Source: Pseudomonadota bacterium (GTDB taxonomy: Bacteria > Pseudomonadota > Alphaproteobacteria > Rhizobiales > Xanthobacteraceae). From it: DNA of 64,000 nt. The translations under genes and the position numbers were made by a program. Location: positions 1-64,000 of the forward strand of contig CAUJJN010000241.1 in NCBI GenBank assembly GCA_963204905.1. Direction: 5' to 3'. Position 1 is the first letter of the stretch. Every line of letters starts with the position of its first letter. Under the pieces are notes generated by a model. That model ran no database searches. It saw nothing but the letters and a program-made list of their open reading frames with translations, and was not told where the DNA came from. Positions 53,905 to 63,048 of the stretch are shown here, piece after piece.

Positions 53905-55035
53905 TTATTTCTGAGGTCGCATAGCCCGAATTTCACCGAGGATATCCTCGGTCGGCCGCACCACATTGTTCTTGTCATTGAAGTGCGGGATCACGTAGCG
54001 GCCGACCATATCGATCGCTTCCATGATCTTGTCGTGGTTGACCGAATCGAGATGCAGCAGCACCTCTTCAATGCCCAATGCTTCGAATTTCTCGATCTGA
54101 CGGATGACCGTATCCGGGCTTCCGCATACCGTTGTCGCGGATTGATTGAGCAGATAATCCCAATCGTTCGCCGCACGCTCCATCGCCGGAATGCTTTCGC
54201 TCATATACGCGTAGTCATCAGCCAGCTTCGCAAGGCGCGGATACGCATCGGTGGAGATGCGCGCGTAGTGCATCAGGGGTTCGGCGTAATCGTCCTTGGC
54301 TTTCTGATCAGTCGCTCCGATGCCGAAGAAGAGCGGAAGGCCGACACGGGGACGATCGAGCGACCCCTGCTCGTCCCGCTTCCACGCGCCGCGATAAGCG
54401 CCCAGAAGTTTCTCAAGGGCTTCCCATCCCTGGTAGATATTGCTGGTCATCACGGCCAGCCCTTCAGCACCGGCCCAGCTGTGGCTGCGCTCGCTTGTCG
54501 CCGCAATGCCGAGAATGGGATGGGGCTTCTGGAGCGGCTTCGGAACCAGCATTCTGGGAGGAATCTGGTAATATTTGCCTTCGAACGTAAAAATGTCCTC
54601 ACGCATGGCTTTTCTGATCAGCGCCATACCTTCTTCCATCTGTGCCAGCGTTTCGCCGGGATCAACATTGAAGGCCCGCATCGCGATGGTCGTGTTCGCA
54701 CGGCCGGCGTAGAATTCCATGCGACCATTCGACAGAATATCGGTCACCGCCATGCGCTCTGCCGAACGCAAGGCATGATTGATTCTCTGAGGCATCAAGG
54801 TCACGGCCGATCGGAGCTTGACGCGCGATGTGACCGCGGCGAGGTAACCGAACACAACCTCCGGCGCGGAGCTCGAGATTCCGCCGAGCGCAACATGCTG
54901 CTCGGAAAGGGCGACGCAATCGAAACCGACTTTTTCCGCAAGGCGGACTTCTTCCACCAGCTCGTGAAGTCGGCGTGCGTAGCTCTGCCCGACCTGGGTT
55001 TCCTGCTCCGACCAAAACCCGAACTTGAGTGCCAT
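53905..55035 (-). CDS. LLM-class flavin-dependent monooxygenase
   Basis: The 376-residue protein has the bacterial luciferase fold: N-terminal KFGFWSEQETQVGQSYARRLHEL, SEQHVALGGISSSAPEVVFGYLAAVTSRVKLRSAVTLMPQ split over the barrel, and FYAGRANTTIAMRAFNVDP. These enzymes use reduced flavin supplied by a reductase, here probably the product at 60507-61028. It could perform oxygenation or C-N/C-S cleavage. AAAGGA precedes the ATG at 55035. It sits between the creatininase-type gene and an enoyl-CoA hydratase. Confidence 0.91.
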   Translation of the reverse strand: MALKFGFWSEQETQVGQSYARRLHELVEEVRLAEKVGFDCVALSEQHVALGGISSSAPEVVFGYLAAVTSRVKLRSAVTLMPQRINHALRSAERMAVTDILSNGRMEFYAGRANTTIAMRAFNVDPGETLAQMEEGMALIRKAMREDIFTFEGKYYQIPPRMLVPKPLQKPHPILGIAATSERSHSWAGAEGLAVMTSNIYQGWEALEKLLGAYRGAWKRDEQGSLDRPRVGLPLFFGIGATDQKAKDDYAEPLMHYARISTDAYPRLAKLADDYAYMSESIPAMERAANDWDYLLNQSATTVCGSPDTVIRQIEKFEALGIEEVLLHLDSVNHDKIMEAIDMVGRYVIPHFNDKNNVVRPTEDILGEIRAMRPQK

Positions 55036-55223
55036 TTCCTATATCCTTTGGGACATTCGAGACCGGCACAGCGTTTCACACGCGAAGCAATATTTTCGTT
55101 CGAAGATCAGCGTTCGGCACGCGACTTTCCAAATTTTATGCTGTGGGAGAACAGATCGTCCGCGTCAGCGGCGTACTGGATTGGATCGACGTCGCGCTAT
55201 CGTTCTGTGGTGAGGACGCAATA

Positions 55224-56024
55224 TCAGCGATCACTTCGGGCGGATTGCGCCGAAGCAATATCTCGAAACGCATCGGCCAGAAGGTCGGTGATCGCATCGA
55301 GGCATTGCTTTCCGATCCGCTGCGTCGATCCGACCGGATTGCCGAGAATCCCATTTGCGGTAACGGATTTGATGCCATTCGCCCACATCGAGCGAAGCTG
55401 CTCCTCCGACAGCGCGCCGACATGACCAATCTCGAACCGATCCGGCCGCACACTTTCTGGTCGGATCACCATCATCAGCGACGTCTCCGCGATATCCGCG
55501 TGTCCACCGACCGCATTCGGATCACCCCCGGCCGCCTCCACCGCGCACCGCCATCTCTCGATCCAGCCGAGGGAATCGGAGAATGCATCGATCATGACAT
55601 CAGGCGGCACAGCCTGCCTCAACCGAGGGAGCATATCCTTGAAGGAAGGAAAATTTCCGATATGTCCTGAGAACAGTAGAATCCGTTTGAAGCCGTGCCG
55701 CGCCAGACTGGTGCAGCAATCCAGACACACGGCTTCGAAGGTTTCCGCGCGCAGCGAGACCGTTCCGGGAAACGCGAGATGATGCGCCGAGCAACCCAGC
55801 TTGATCGTCGGCGCTATCAGCGTATGGCCAAGCTTCTTCGCGAGCTTTTCCGCTAGAGCCTCAGCATGATCCGCATCCATGCAGAGAGGAAGATGCGGCC
55901 CATGCTGTTCCACGGCACCACACGGGATCAGAATCGTCGAATATCCGTTTTCAAGCGCTGTCGCAACGTCCGGGAAGCTCATCAACTCCAGGCGAAGTTG
56001 ATCCGACGGGGCGGCGACTGCCAT
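55224..56024 (-). CDS. Creatininase family amidohydrolase
   Basis: The 266-residue protein has the metal-binding signature CGAVEQHGPHLPLCMDAD (Glu, His, Asp), FSGHIGNF in place of the usual NGHGGN, and GGHADIAETSLMM with the last His and Glu ligands. Family members hydrolyse cyclic or linear amides (creatinine, formylamino-pyrimidines, N-formyl amides) or join in cofactor synthesis. The variant SGHIGN loop suggests a substrate different from creatinine. The ATG at 56024 is 1 nt behind the stop of the upstream enoyl-CoA hydratase. Confidence 0.86.
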   Translation of the reverse strand: MAVAAPSDQLRLELMSFPDVATALENGYSTILIPCGAVEQHGPHLPLCMDADHAEALAEKLAKKLGHTLIAPTIKLGCSAHHLAFPGTVSLRAETFEAVCLDCCTSLARHGFKRILLFSGHIGNFPSFKDMLPRLRQAVPPDVMIDAFSDSLGWIERWRCAVEAAGGDPNAVGGHADIAETSLMMVIRPESVRPDRFEIGHVGALSEEQLRSMWANGIKSVTANGILGNPVGSTQRIGKQCLDAITDLLADAFRDIASAQSARSDR

Positions 56025-56025
56025 A

Positions 56026-56793
56026 CTATGCTTTCTTTTCACTCTTGGAGAGAAAGCGTTCACGCGCGTCCGCGGAGCGGCCTTCTGTCAAGTAGCACCC
56101 GAGATCCTGGACCGTCATCGCTTCCAGCGATTCGTCGTCCATTTGATCCGTCAAGTTCAGCGAACGTTTGATCGCGGCAAAGAGTTTTTGATCTTTTCCC
56201 CGGAGCAGTTGGCAAACCTCCAATGCGCGCCGCGACACGTCGGCCGTGGACGCGATCTCATCGATGGCACCGATCTCCAACGCCTTCTGGGCATCGACGA
56301 GTTCTCCCCGGTAAAGCAGCGCCCGCGCCGCGCGAAGGCCCAGCTTCTGTACGGCTTGACGTATTCCCTTCGTCGCAGGCAACAGGCCATGGTTGATTTC
56401 CGGAAATCCGATCCGGGATTCCGGATTGGCGACCACGTAGTCCGCGAAGAGAAGAAACTCCAGCGCGCCGCCAACAGCATAGCCTCGGACGGCACAGACG
56501 ATCGGGGCGGGATAGCGCTCCATGGTGCAGAGCAACGCATGAAAGGTTTTGATGCGTGGCGCTGCGATCTCGATGCCGACAATCTCCTTGATGTCGCCGC
56601 CGGCGCTGAAGAAGCGATCACCGAGCCCGGTTAGCACAATCCCGGGCGGCGATTCTTCGGCGGCCAATGTGCCGATGTGGCGTTCCAGCGCCGCGATCAA
56701 CTCGAAGTTCACGGCGTTCGCGGGAGGCCGGTTCATGGTCAATGAAACCACGTCGCCGTCGCGTTCGATGATCAGGATTTCGCTTTCGGTCAT
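56026..56793 (-). CDS. Enoyl-CoA hydratase/isomerase family protein
   Basis: The 255-residue crotonase-type protein starts SEILIIERDGDVVSLTMNRPPANAVN and has GIVLTGLGDRFFSAGGDIKEIVG and PAPIVCAVRGYAVGGALEFLLFADYVVANPES. It differs clearly from the second crotonase at 53101-53880, so two distinct steps are likely. It lies between the LIV ATPase gene and the creatininase-type gene. Confidence 0.89.
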   Translation of the reverse strand: MTESEILIIERDGDVVSLTMNRPPANAVNFELIAALERHIGTLAAEESPPGIVLTGLGDRFFSAGGDIKEIVGIEIAAPRIKTFHALLCTMERYPAPIVCAVRGYAVGGALEFLLFADYVVANPESRIGFPEINHGLLPATKGIRQAVQKLGLRAARALLYRGELVDAQKALEIGAIDEIASTADVSRRALEVCQLLRGKDQKLFAAIKRSLNLTDQMDDESLEAMTVQDLGCYLTEGRSADARERFLSKSEKKA

Positions 56794-56982
56794 GGGTGAA
56801 ACCTAGGCCGTCGGCGCGAGAATTAGCTGCTGTTGACAGCGTCGTCACAGGCGCGCGGCGCAATGTGCGTTCATGAATGGCCCTATTTGCGGCATTTCAT
56901 GCTTCGCTCTTCGCCGGAATAGTCCCATTCTCTAAGGCTGACGCCTAATGCAACACGCAGTGAAGCCGCCGCGGCTTTTGGA

Positions 56983-57702
56983 TCACATTCCAAGATAAGC
57001 GCGCTGGACCTCGGAATTATTCAAGAGTTCCTCGCTCGATCCTTCAAGAACGACTGCCCCATTCTCGAGGACATAACCGCGGTTGCTCAGTGACAGTGAC
57101 TTCGCGACGTTTTGTTCAACCAGCAAAATAGTTGCGCCCTGCTCGTGCAGCAATTTCACGACACCGAACATCACGTCGGTCAAGGCAGGTGACAATCCTA
57201 TCGACGGCTCATCGAACATCACAATTTCAGGTTTTGCCATCATCGCGCGGCCGATCGCCAGCATCTGCTGCTCACCGCCGGACAATGTTCCGGCGAGTTG
57301 ACGACGCCGCTCGCGCAGCCGGCCGAACAGCCCATAGACGGATTCGAGCGTGCTCGCCCGCTCGGCTTTCGCTCGCTTCAGGGTGGCGCCGAGAAGCAGA
57401 TTTTCCTCGACTGAAAGCGCCCCAAAAATCTGACGACCTTCGGCGACCTGAGCGATGCCGAGCTCGCAGATTTCCCACGGCGGCTTTCTCGTGATGTCGA
57501 CGCCGTTCATTTTTACCGCACCGCCAGAAGCCGGAACGATCCCCGCAATGGATCTGATCAGAGAGGTTTTGCCCGCTCCATTCGCTCCGACGACACAGAT
57601 CAGTTCGCCCTTGCGAATACTCAAGGACACGCCGTTGAGGGCGTTGGAGCCATCATAAGCGACGGAAATTTTATCTACCGTTAGAAGCGCCTCGTCACGC
57701 AT
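56983..57702 (-). CDS. ABC transporter ATP-binding protein, LivF family
   Basis: The 239-residue ATPase has Walker A GANGAGKTS (about 38-46), signature LSGGEQQMLAIGRAMM and Walker B IVMFDEPSIGLSP. It overlaps the livG gene by 8 nt and completes the third LIV importer. Confidence 0.94.
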   Translation of the reverse strand: MRDEALLTVDKISVAYDGSNALNGVSLSIRKGELICVVGANGAGKTSLIRSIAGIVPASGGAVKMNGVDITRKPPWEICELGIAQVAEGRQIFGALSVEENLLLGATLKRAKAERASTLESVYGLFGRLRERRRQLAGTLSGGEQQMLAIGRAMMAKPEIVMFDEPSIGLSPALTDVMFGVVKLLHEQGATILLVEQNVAKSLSLSNRGYVLENGAVVLEGSSEELLNNSEVQRAYLGM

Positions 57703-58420
57703 GGAAGCCGGTCCCTAGATAGCTTTCGAGAACCTGTGGATCGGCGACCACATCTTGTGGGCGGCCTTCCGCGATCTTGGCACCATGGTGAAGCACCACG
57801 ACGGTCGAAGCGACTTCCATCACGATCCGCATCACATGCTCCACTAGCAGAATCGTTAGTCCATTCTCCGCCAGCTTCCGCAGTACCTGAACGACGCCGA
57901 CGGCTTCGGTTGGACGCAGGCCGGCCATCACCTCGTCGAGCAGAAGCAGCTTCGGGCGCGTTGACAGGGCCTTGGCAACCTCCAGCATCTTTCGGTCCGG
58001 CATCGTCAGCTGATCTATCCTGGCGTTCGCCTTCGCAGCGAGGCCGACACTTTCGAGGGAGTCCAATGCCGTCGACCTGGCTTCGGCGACGTTCGTGGTC
58101 CAACTGAAAGCGCCGACCATCGCATTCTCTACAACAGACATATCCCGCATCGGCCGCACGATCTGAAAGGTGCGCGCGATACCCATCCGACAGATGTTTT
58201 CGGGCGGCATTCCCTCGATCGATCGCCCTTCAAAGAACACTTTTCCGGTCGTCGGCTTCAATGCGCCGGCAACAAGGTTGAAGCATGTGGTTTTTCCTGC
58301 CCCGTTAGGCCCGATCAGGGCGGTGATCTGCCCAGCCGCGAGCGTAAAGCTCACGCCGTTGACGGCGACCAAGCCTCCGAACGACCGTGAAAGATTTTGG
58401 ACGTCGAGCAGATCGGTCAT
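57695..58420 (-). CDS. ABC transporter ATP-binding protein, LivG family
   Basis: The 241-residue ATPase has Walker A GPNGAGKTT, MGIARTFQIVRPMRDMSVVENAMVGAF (LivG-type Q-loop insertion) and Walker B LLLLDEVMAGLRPTE, where the usual Asp-Glu-Pro is Asp-Glu-Val. The signature LTMPDRKMLEVAKAL lacks the normal LSGGQ, a trait of some LivG proteins. The ATG at 58420 overlaps the livM stop (ATGA). Confidence 0.91.
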   Translation of the reverse strand: MTDLLDVQNLSRSFGGLVAVNGVSFTLAAGQITALIGPNGAGKTTCFNLVAGALKPTTGKVFFEGRSIEGMPPENICRMGIARTFQIVRPMRDMSVVENAMVGAFSWTTNVAEARSTALDSLESVGLAAKANARIDQLTMPDRKMLEVAKALSTRPKLLLLDEVMAGLRPTEAVGVVQVLRKLAENGLTILLVEHVMRIVMEVASTVVVLHHGAKIAEGRPQDVVADPQVLESYLGTGFHA

Positions 58421-59448
58421 TCTTCTGCCTTTCGCAGTTTGAGAGGCCAGGAAGATGCGGATTCCTTGATCGCCTGGTAACGCCGGACGATTGCCGGCCA
58501 GATACCATCCGGCAGAAACCACACCACCAGGATCAGAATAATGCCGTAAGTGATGTTGTTGAGCCCCGGAATTCCGAGAGTATCGCCGAGACCGCTCATC
58601 AGGTGATTGAGAGGGATAGCCACGAGTGAACCGACCAGTGGGCCGAACGCGGTGCCAAGCCCGCCCACAATGGGTCCGATCAGAACGTCAACGGAAATTC
58701 CCATTCCCATGATGGAATCGGGAAATATCGCACCCTGGACGAGCGCCAGAATTCCACCACCCGCTGCCGCACTCGCAGCCGAGATCGAGATGACCAGGAT
58801 CTTGTGCCGGAATGTGCGAACGCCGAGGGCGCGAGCGGCCTCATCGTCGTCTCTCATCGCCCTCCATACATATCCGAAGTAGGATCGCGATATGATTTCC
58901 GTTCCCGCTACGCCGATGGCCGCCAAAGCGAGAGCCACGAAATAGTAGAACCGGGCTCCTCCGCGCAGCATCGATAGCTCAACGTTTCCGCTCGGCGCGG
59001 GGAAAAATAGCCCCTGCATCGCGCCGACGAATTCCCAGCCGCTGAACATGATGCGGGCGAATTCCGCCGCGGCGATTGTCAGAAGCGCGAAGTAGATGCC
59101 GCGCACTTCGAAACGAAAGCTCAACCAGGCCAGAACCGCGCCGACCGCCCCGGCGATCACCATCCCTACGAAAAGACCGATCCATGGCGAAATGCCGTAC
59201 TTGATATACAGCACCGCCACCGAATAGGCCCCGAGACCAACAAAAAGGGCGTGACCGATCGACAGTTGCCCACCGATCCCCAGCATCAGATTCCACGACT
59301 GTCCCATGAAGGTGAACAGCAGCACGATCGTCAGCAGTGAGAGGATGTACGAATTCGACAGGATACCGACCAGCGCCAGAATGCCGAACGCCATGGCACC
59401 GGTAGCCCATCGCATCACGTCCGTCGTCCTATTAATTTTCTTTGGCAC
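58417..59448 (-). CDS. Branched-chain-type ABC transporter permease, LivM family
   Basis: The 343-residue permease has the LivM core GQSWNLMLGIGGQLSIGHALFVGLGAYS and the late IVGGLGTAFGPLVGSLVAIPL. The start is GTG at 59448 with GAGAGG 8 nt ahead, overlapping the livH stop by 17 nt; an ATG at 59415 is the alternative. The extra N-terminal helix before the core is typical. Confidence 0.92.
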   Translation of the reverse strand: MPKKINRTTDVMRWATGAMAFGILALVGILSNSYILSLLTIVLLFTFMGQSWNLMLGIGGQLSIGHALFVGLGAYSVAVLYIKYGISPWIGLFVGMVIAGAVGAVLAWLSFRFEVRGIYFALLTIAAAEFARIMFSGWEFVGAMQGLFFPAPSGNVELSMLRGGARFYYFVALALAAIGVAGTEIISRSYFGYVWRAMRDDDEAARALGVRTFRHKILVISISAASAAAGGGILALVQGAIFPDSIMGMGISVDVLIGPIVGGLGTAFGPLVGSLVAIPLNHLMSGLGDTLGIPGLNNITYGIILILVVWFLPDGIWPAIVRRYQAIKESASSWPLKLRKAEE

Positions 59449-60307
59449 CGAAAAATCCTCTCGGACGGAAGATCAGAATGACGATCAGAAGCGCATAGGG
59501 AAGCGCCGTCTTCATTGACGGCGAGAACATCAAGGCAGCGACGGCTTCAGCCACGCCGATCGTCAATCCGCCCAGTAACGCACCGCCAAAACTGCCGAGG
59601 CCGCCAACAATCACTGTCACGAATGCCAGCAGGGTAAAGTCAACTGCAAGATATGGCTGGGCGTCAAACAACGGCGATATCAACGCGCCTGCAACGCCGG
59701 CACACGCGGCACCGATGCCGAACGTCACTGCATAAACGCGGGGAATATTCAGCCCGACGATCAGACCGCCCAGGCGATTGTTCGCAGCCGCCCGCAACGA
59801 TCTGCCGAAAGAAGAGTACTTCAGATACACGCCGAGCATCAGGATGAGCAGGCCGGCGACGGTCGCAGCCTGGAGCCGCGCCAAATCCAGTTTCAGGATT
59901 CCGATCGATACGGTCTGAAACGACAGCTGAGACATCGTCGGGCGCGGATCCGGACCGAACGCGACCAGCAGGATTCCAGTGAAAAGCAGGGACAAACCGA
60001 TGAAGACAATGAACTGATAGTGGTGCGGACGATTCACGAACCGCGTTACGACCAGCCTTTCCAGCAAGTACCCGAATACGAACATGACAACCGCAGCAAG
60101 CGCGGCGGCGCCGACAATGGGCATTCCCCAGATACGCGCGGACCAGTATCCTATATAAACTCCGAAAACGACCATCTCGCCATGAGCGAAGTTGACGACA
60201 CGCATCACTCCGAAAATGATGGTGAGTCCGAGCGCCACCAGGCCGTACACGAGGCCGATCAGAATTCCGCTCGCGAGAACATTCAGCCAGAGCGACAGCA
60301 TCAGCAA
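59432..60307 (-). CDS. Branched-chain-type ABC transporter permease, LivH family
   Basis: The 291-residue permease has the LivH signature GLTIIFGVMRVVNFAHGEMVVFGVY (about residues 27-51) and GGLGSFGGALLGGLTIGV. It follows the flavin reductase gene by 199 nt and overlaps livM by 17 nt. It is the first transporter gene of the third importer. Confidence 0.94.
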   Translation of the reverse strand: MLMLSLWLNVLASGILIGLVYGLVALGLTIIFGVMRVVNFAHGEMVVFGVYIGYWSARIWGMPIVGAAALAAVVMFVFGYLLERLVVTRFVNRPHHYQFIVFIGLSLLFTGILLVAFGPDPRPTMSQLSFQTVSIGILKLDLARLQAATVAGLLILMLGVYLKYSSFGRSLRAAANNRLGGLIVGLNIPRVYAVTFGIGAACAGVAGALISPLFDAQPYLAVDFTLLAFVTVIVGGLGSFGGALLGGLTIGVAEAVAALMFSPSMKTALPYALLIVILIFRPRGFFGAKEN

Positions 60308-60506
60308 ACTCGTGCTGAAAGAGGTCGATGATACGGTTTTAACAACGACACGCAGGACGGCGTGCGACCTCGCGTTTCCCGGACTGTTGCGCCCATCCAG
60401 GCGAGAACCCTAACGGAAACCCAAATTGGTGCGCTTTCGCTCGCTCTCCCCCGGGACATCGTTCAACTCCTGCTGTTTGATCTGTGATCGGAACGACGTA
60501 CAGACA

Positions 60507-61028
60507 TCAATGATGCGAGTCGTGGACTTTCGGCACAGCGAATTCTCCACGGACATAAACCAGAGGCTCGCTGTCCGCGCTCATTGTCTGTGCAAGGACC
60601 GCACCGACAAAGATGGTGTGACTTCCCGCGTCATGCGCCTCGACGACGTGACAATCAAAGCTGCATATCGCTTCGATCAAGCTCGGCGCACCTGTTACCA
60701 GCGTCTGCCATGATCCTTCGGCGAAACGGATGTCACCTTTGCTTCCATCCTGGCCTGAGAATGTTCGGGCGAGGCCGGAATGCTGGGCAGCCAGGATATT
60801 CCAGCAGAACACTTGGCTTGCCACGATCGTATCGTGCGCTCCCGCGGTTTTGTTGACGCAAACAAGAACGCGTGAGGGCTCCGTCGACAACGAGCAGCCG
60901 GCCGTCAGGGTCAAGCCATGCCTGCCAGGCCGCACTCCTGTCGTAACAATTGAAACCGTGCCTGGAACATTTCGCATCGCACTGCGGAATTCCACAGGAT
61001 TGAATGGTGAGGCTTGTTGGATCGACAT
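60507..61028 (-). CDS. Flavin reductase (HpaC/RutF type)
   Basis: The 173-residue protein has the flavin reductase fold of two-component monooxygenases: FRSAMRNVPGTVSIVTTGVRPGRHGLTLTA near the N-terminus and SRVLVCVNKTAGAHDTIVAS, with a late SFDCHVVEAHDAGSHTIFVGAV. It reduces FMN or FAD with NAD(P)H and would feed the LLM monooxygenase encoded 5.5 kb downstream. It follows the VOC gene by 61 nt. Confidence 0.9.
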   Translation of the reverse strand: MSIQQASPFNPVEFRSAMRNVPGTVSIVTTGVRPGRHGLTLTAGCSLSTEPSRVLVCVNKTAGAHDTIVASQVFCWNILAAQHSGLARTFSGQDGSKGDIRFAEGSWQTLVTGAPSLIEAICSFDCHVVEAHDAGSHTIFVGAVLAQTMSADSEPLVYVRGEFAVPKVHDSHH

Positions 61029-61089
61029 GGGCGGGGATCACATTCGTCTTGTTGCGCTTCAATAAAGGGCACTGCAGTGAGAGACAGCA

Positions 61090-61440
61090 CTATCCGCTGG
61101 CTGCCTGATAGAACTGAATGACGTTTCCCTGAGGATCTTGCACCTGAACGGTTCGACCGTGGGAGCCCATGTCGCGAATGTCGCCGGACACCTCAGCGCC
61201 CGCGGCCCGCGCTTTCTCGATCATCGCTTCCATATCCTCGGTTTCGTAAACAAGAACGGCGCCCCGAGCCGGCGAAGACACTGACTCGGTCGGGCCGGCG
61301 ATACAAAATGCAACTTTCTCGCTCGAGAATTGAACCCACTTCCCGGCATCCACAAAGCGAATTGGCAGGCCCAAAGCCTCATAGAATCTTGCGAGACCTT
61401 CGGGTTCGTGCGCCGAGAGATATACTTGTTTGAGTTTCAC
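61090..61440 (-). CDS. VOC superfamily (glyoxalase/bleomycin-resistance fold) protein
   Basis: The 116-residue protein starts MKLKQVYLSAHEPEGLARFYEALGLPIRF, has WVQFSSEKVAFCIAGP and ends GSHGRTVQVQDPQGNVIQFYQ, the typical paired beta-alpha-beta-beta-beta VOC units. The family includes lyases, dioxygenases and binding proteins. It is the first gene of the catabolic block; the role is unknown. Confidence 0.86.
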   Translation of the reverse strand: MKLKQVYLSAHEPEGLARFYEALGLPIRFVDAGKWVQFSSEKVAFCIAGPTESVSSPARGAVLVYETEDMEAMIEKARAAGAEVSGDIRDMGSHGRTVQVQDPQGNVIQFYQAASG

Positions 61441-61895
61441 GATCGTGATCCCAGCTCTGCGAGTTGCATTGTTGTAAATCTCTGTTGAACTCGGCCTGTT
61501 TTGAAATAGTACCCGGACCGTCCAGCATTAATGTTCGAACAAATAATTCGAGCTGTTGCGGATCAGCATTTTATGCTGCCGGGCAAGGAGAGCACGCACG
61601 ATTGTTTCAGACGCCGCTTTATCAGGCACCATCGTTGCAATCGTCGCATCATTGAAAACAGCCAGCCCGTCCGACTCGGAGCTGCGCTTCATCGTCGGGA
61701 ATCCCTTACGCATGACCCGCATGTCGTAAACTGTTGGCGGATTCGGTCAGTTCGTTGAAATAGCCGTCGTCAAGTACGCCGCCCCGAAAGGCTGCGGCCT
61801 CCGGTCGCCAGTCATGCGCCGTCAACGCCACCGATGTCGTCGTAGCGCAACGTCGTGTTGAATTGTCCGATTGCAATCGCCGCAGGGATGCGGCG
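61441..61895. other. Gap between VOC gene and alpha-hydroxy-acid oxidase, possible gene remnants
   Basis: This 455-bp stretch should hold the promoter of the catabolic block. On the minus strand two short frames look protein-like: one ends FRGGVLDDGYFNELTES around 61740-61830, and the other is a 64-codon frame at 61528-61722. Neither shows a family I can name, so I treat them as possible remnants only. Confidence 0.4.
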
Positions 61896-63044
61896 TCAAT
61901 GAACCGGATCGTCGCCAGATATTCCGGCATGCGAGCGAGAACTGTCGCCACGGATCGCATCCGGCGAGATCGCCGCCAGGCTGTCACAGCCTGTCAGCAC
62001 CATCGTGGCCTCCAGCTCCGCGTGCAGGATGCGCAACACGTGGGCAACGCCGATCGCGCCGGCCGCCGCGAGACCATGTACAAATGCGCGGCCGATCAGA
62101 ACTGCACGCGCGCCGAGCGCGACAGCCTTGAAAACATCGCTCCCCCGGCGGATTCCGCCATCAAGAAGAATTGGCGCGCGACCTGCCACCACGTCGGCGA
62201 TCTCGGGCAGGATATCGATGCTCGCGGGCTGACCGTCGAGAACCCGCCCGCCGTGGTTCGACACGACGATACCATCCACACCGGCATCAAGGCCGCGGAC
62301 CGCATCGTCGGCAGTCATAATTCCCTTCAACACAAGTGGGAGCCGCGTCTGCGAGCGCAGCCACGTAACATCCTTCCATGTCGCCGCAGCCGCAATTAGG
62401 GGGTTGTCGAACAGCGACATGCTCGTCGCCTGCGGAAGTGGCGCAAGTCCCCGCAGGTTGACCGGAAATACATCGGGTGGAAACGCAAACCCGGCCCGCT
62501 GCTCTCGATTGCGCAGGCCACTGATCGGCGCATCGACGCTGAGCACCAGCGCGCGATAGCCCGCCCCTTCGGCACGGCGTACGAGATCCAGCGTAAACTT
62601 GCGATCGTGCTGGATGTAGATTTGAAACCAGAGAGGCGTTTCGGCGGCTCGAGCGACATCTTCGAGGGAAACGCTGGCCTGCGTGCTGACGATCATCCCC
62701 GCCCGCATCGCAGAGGCACCGAGCACGGTGGCGATTTCACCATCCGGATGCGCGAGCTTCTGATAAGCTACCGGCGCCAGCAGAATGGGATGCGGCAGCC
62801 GCAGTCCAAAAATCTCACACGCCGTTCCACTGCCTGGAGGGAACGATCGCAACACTCGCGCCCGCAGCCGAAGCCGCGCGAACGCCGCACGGTTGTCCGC
62901 CACGGTCAATTCGTCGGCCGCGCCGCCATCCAGATAAGCCCAAGCACTGGCCGACAGTCGTTCGCGCGCAAGCGGTTCGTAATCCGCCACGGCGGCGACC
63001 ACGGGTGGAACGCTCTGGAGCTTCGGAAGCGGGGGTGCGGTCAT
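61896..63044 (-). CDS. FMN-dependent alpha-hydroxy-acid oxidase/dehydrogenase
   Basis: The 382-residue TIM-barrel flavoprotein has AWAYLDGGAADELTVADNRAAF (FMN contact region), ILLAPVAYQKLAHPDGE, and the catalytic VSNHGGRVLDGQPASIDILPEI with the active-site His and Arg. This is the glycolate/lactate/mandelate oxidase family; the Tyr in PLWFQIYIQ is also present. It lies 4 nt behind the PiuC-type gene, so it is part of an iron-linked operon, an uncommon setting. The substrate is unknown. Confidence 0.92.
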   Translation of the reverse strand: MTAPPLPKLQSVPPVVAAVADYEPLARERLSASAWAYLDGGAADELTVADNRAAFARLRLRARVLRSFPPGSGTACEIFGLRLPHPILLAPVAYQKLAHPDGEIATVLGASAMRAGMIVSTQASVSLEDVARAAETPLWFQIYIQHDRKFTLDLVRRAEGAGYRALVLSVDAPISGLRNREQRAGFAFPPDVFPVNLRGLAPLPQATSMSLFDNPLIAAAATWKDVTWLRSQTRLPLVLKGIMTADDAVRGLDAGVDGIVVSNHGGRVLDGQPASIDILPEIADVVAGRAPILLDGGIRRGSDVFKAVALGARAVLIGRAFVHGLAAAGAIGVAHVLRILHAELEATMVLTGCDSLAAISPDAIRGDSSRSHAGISGDDPVH

Positions 63045-63048
63045 GATA

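Noticed and set aside
61528-61722. 64-codon minus-strand frame as a small gene
   Set aside because: No ribosome binding site or family could be recognised; kept only as a possible remnant.
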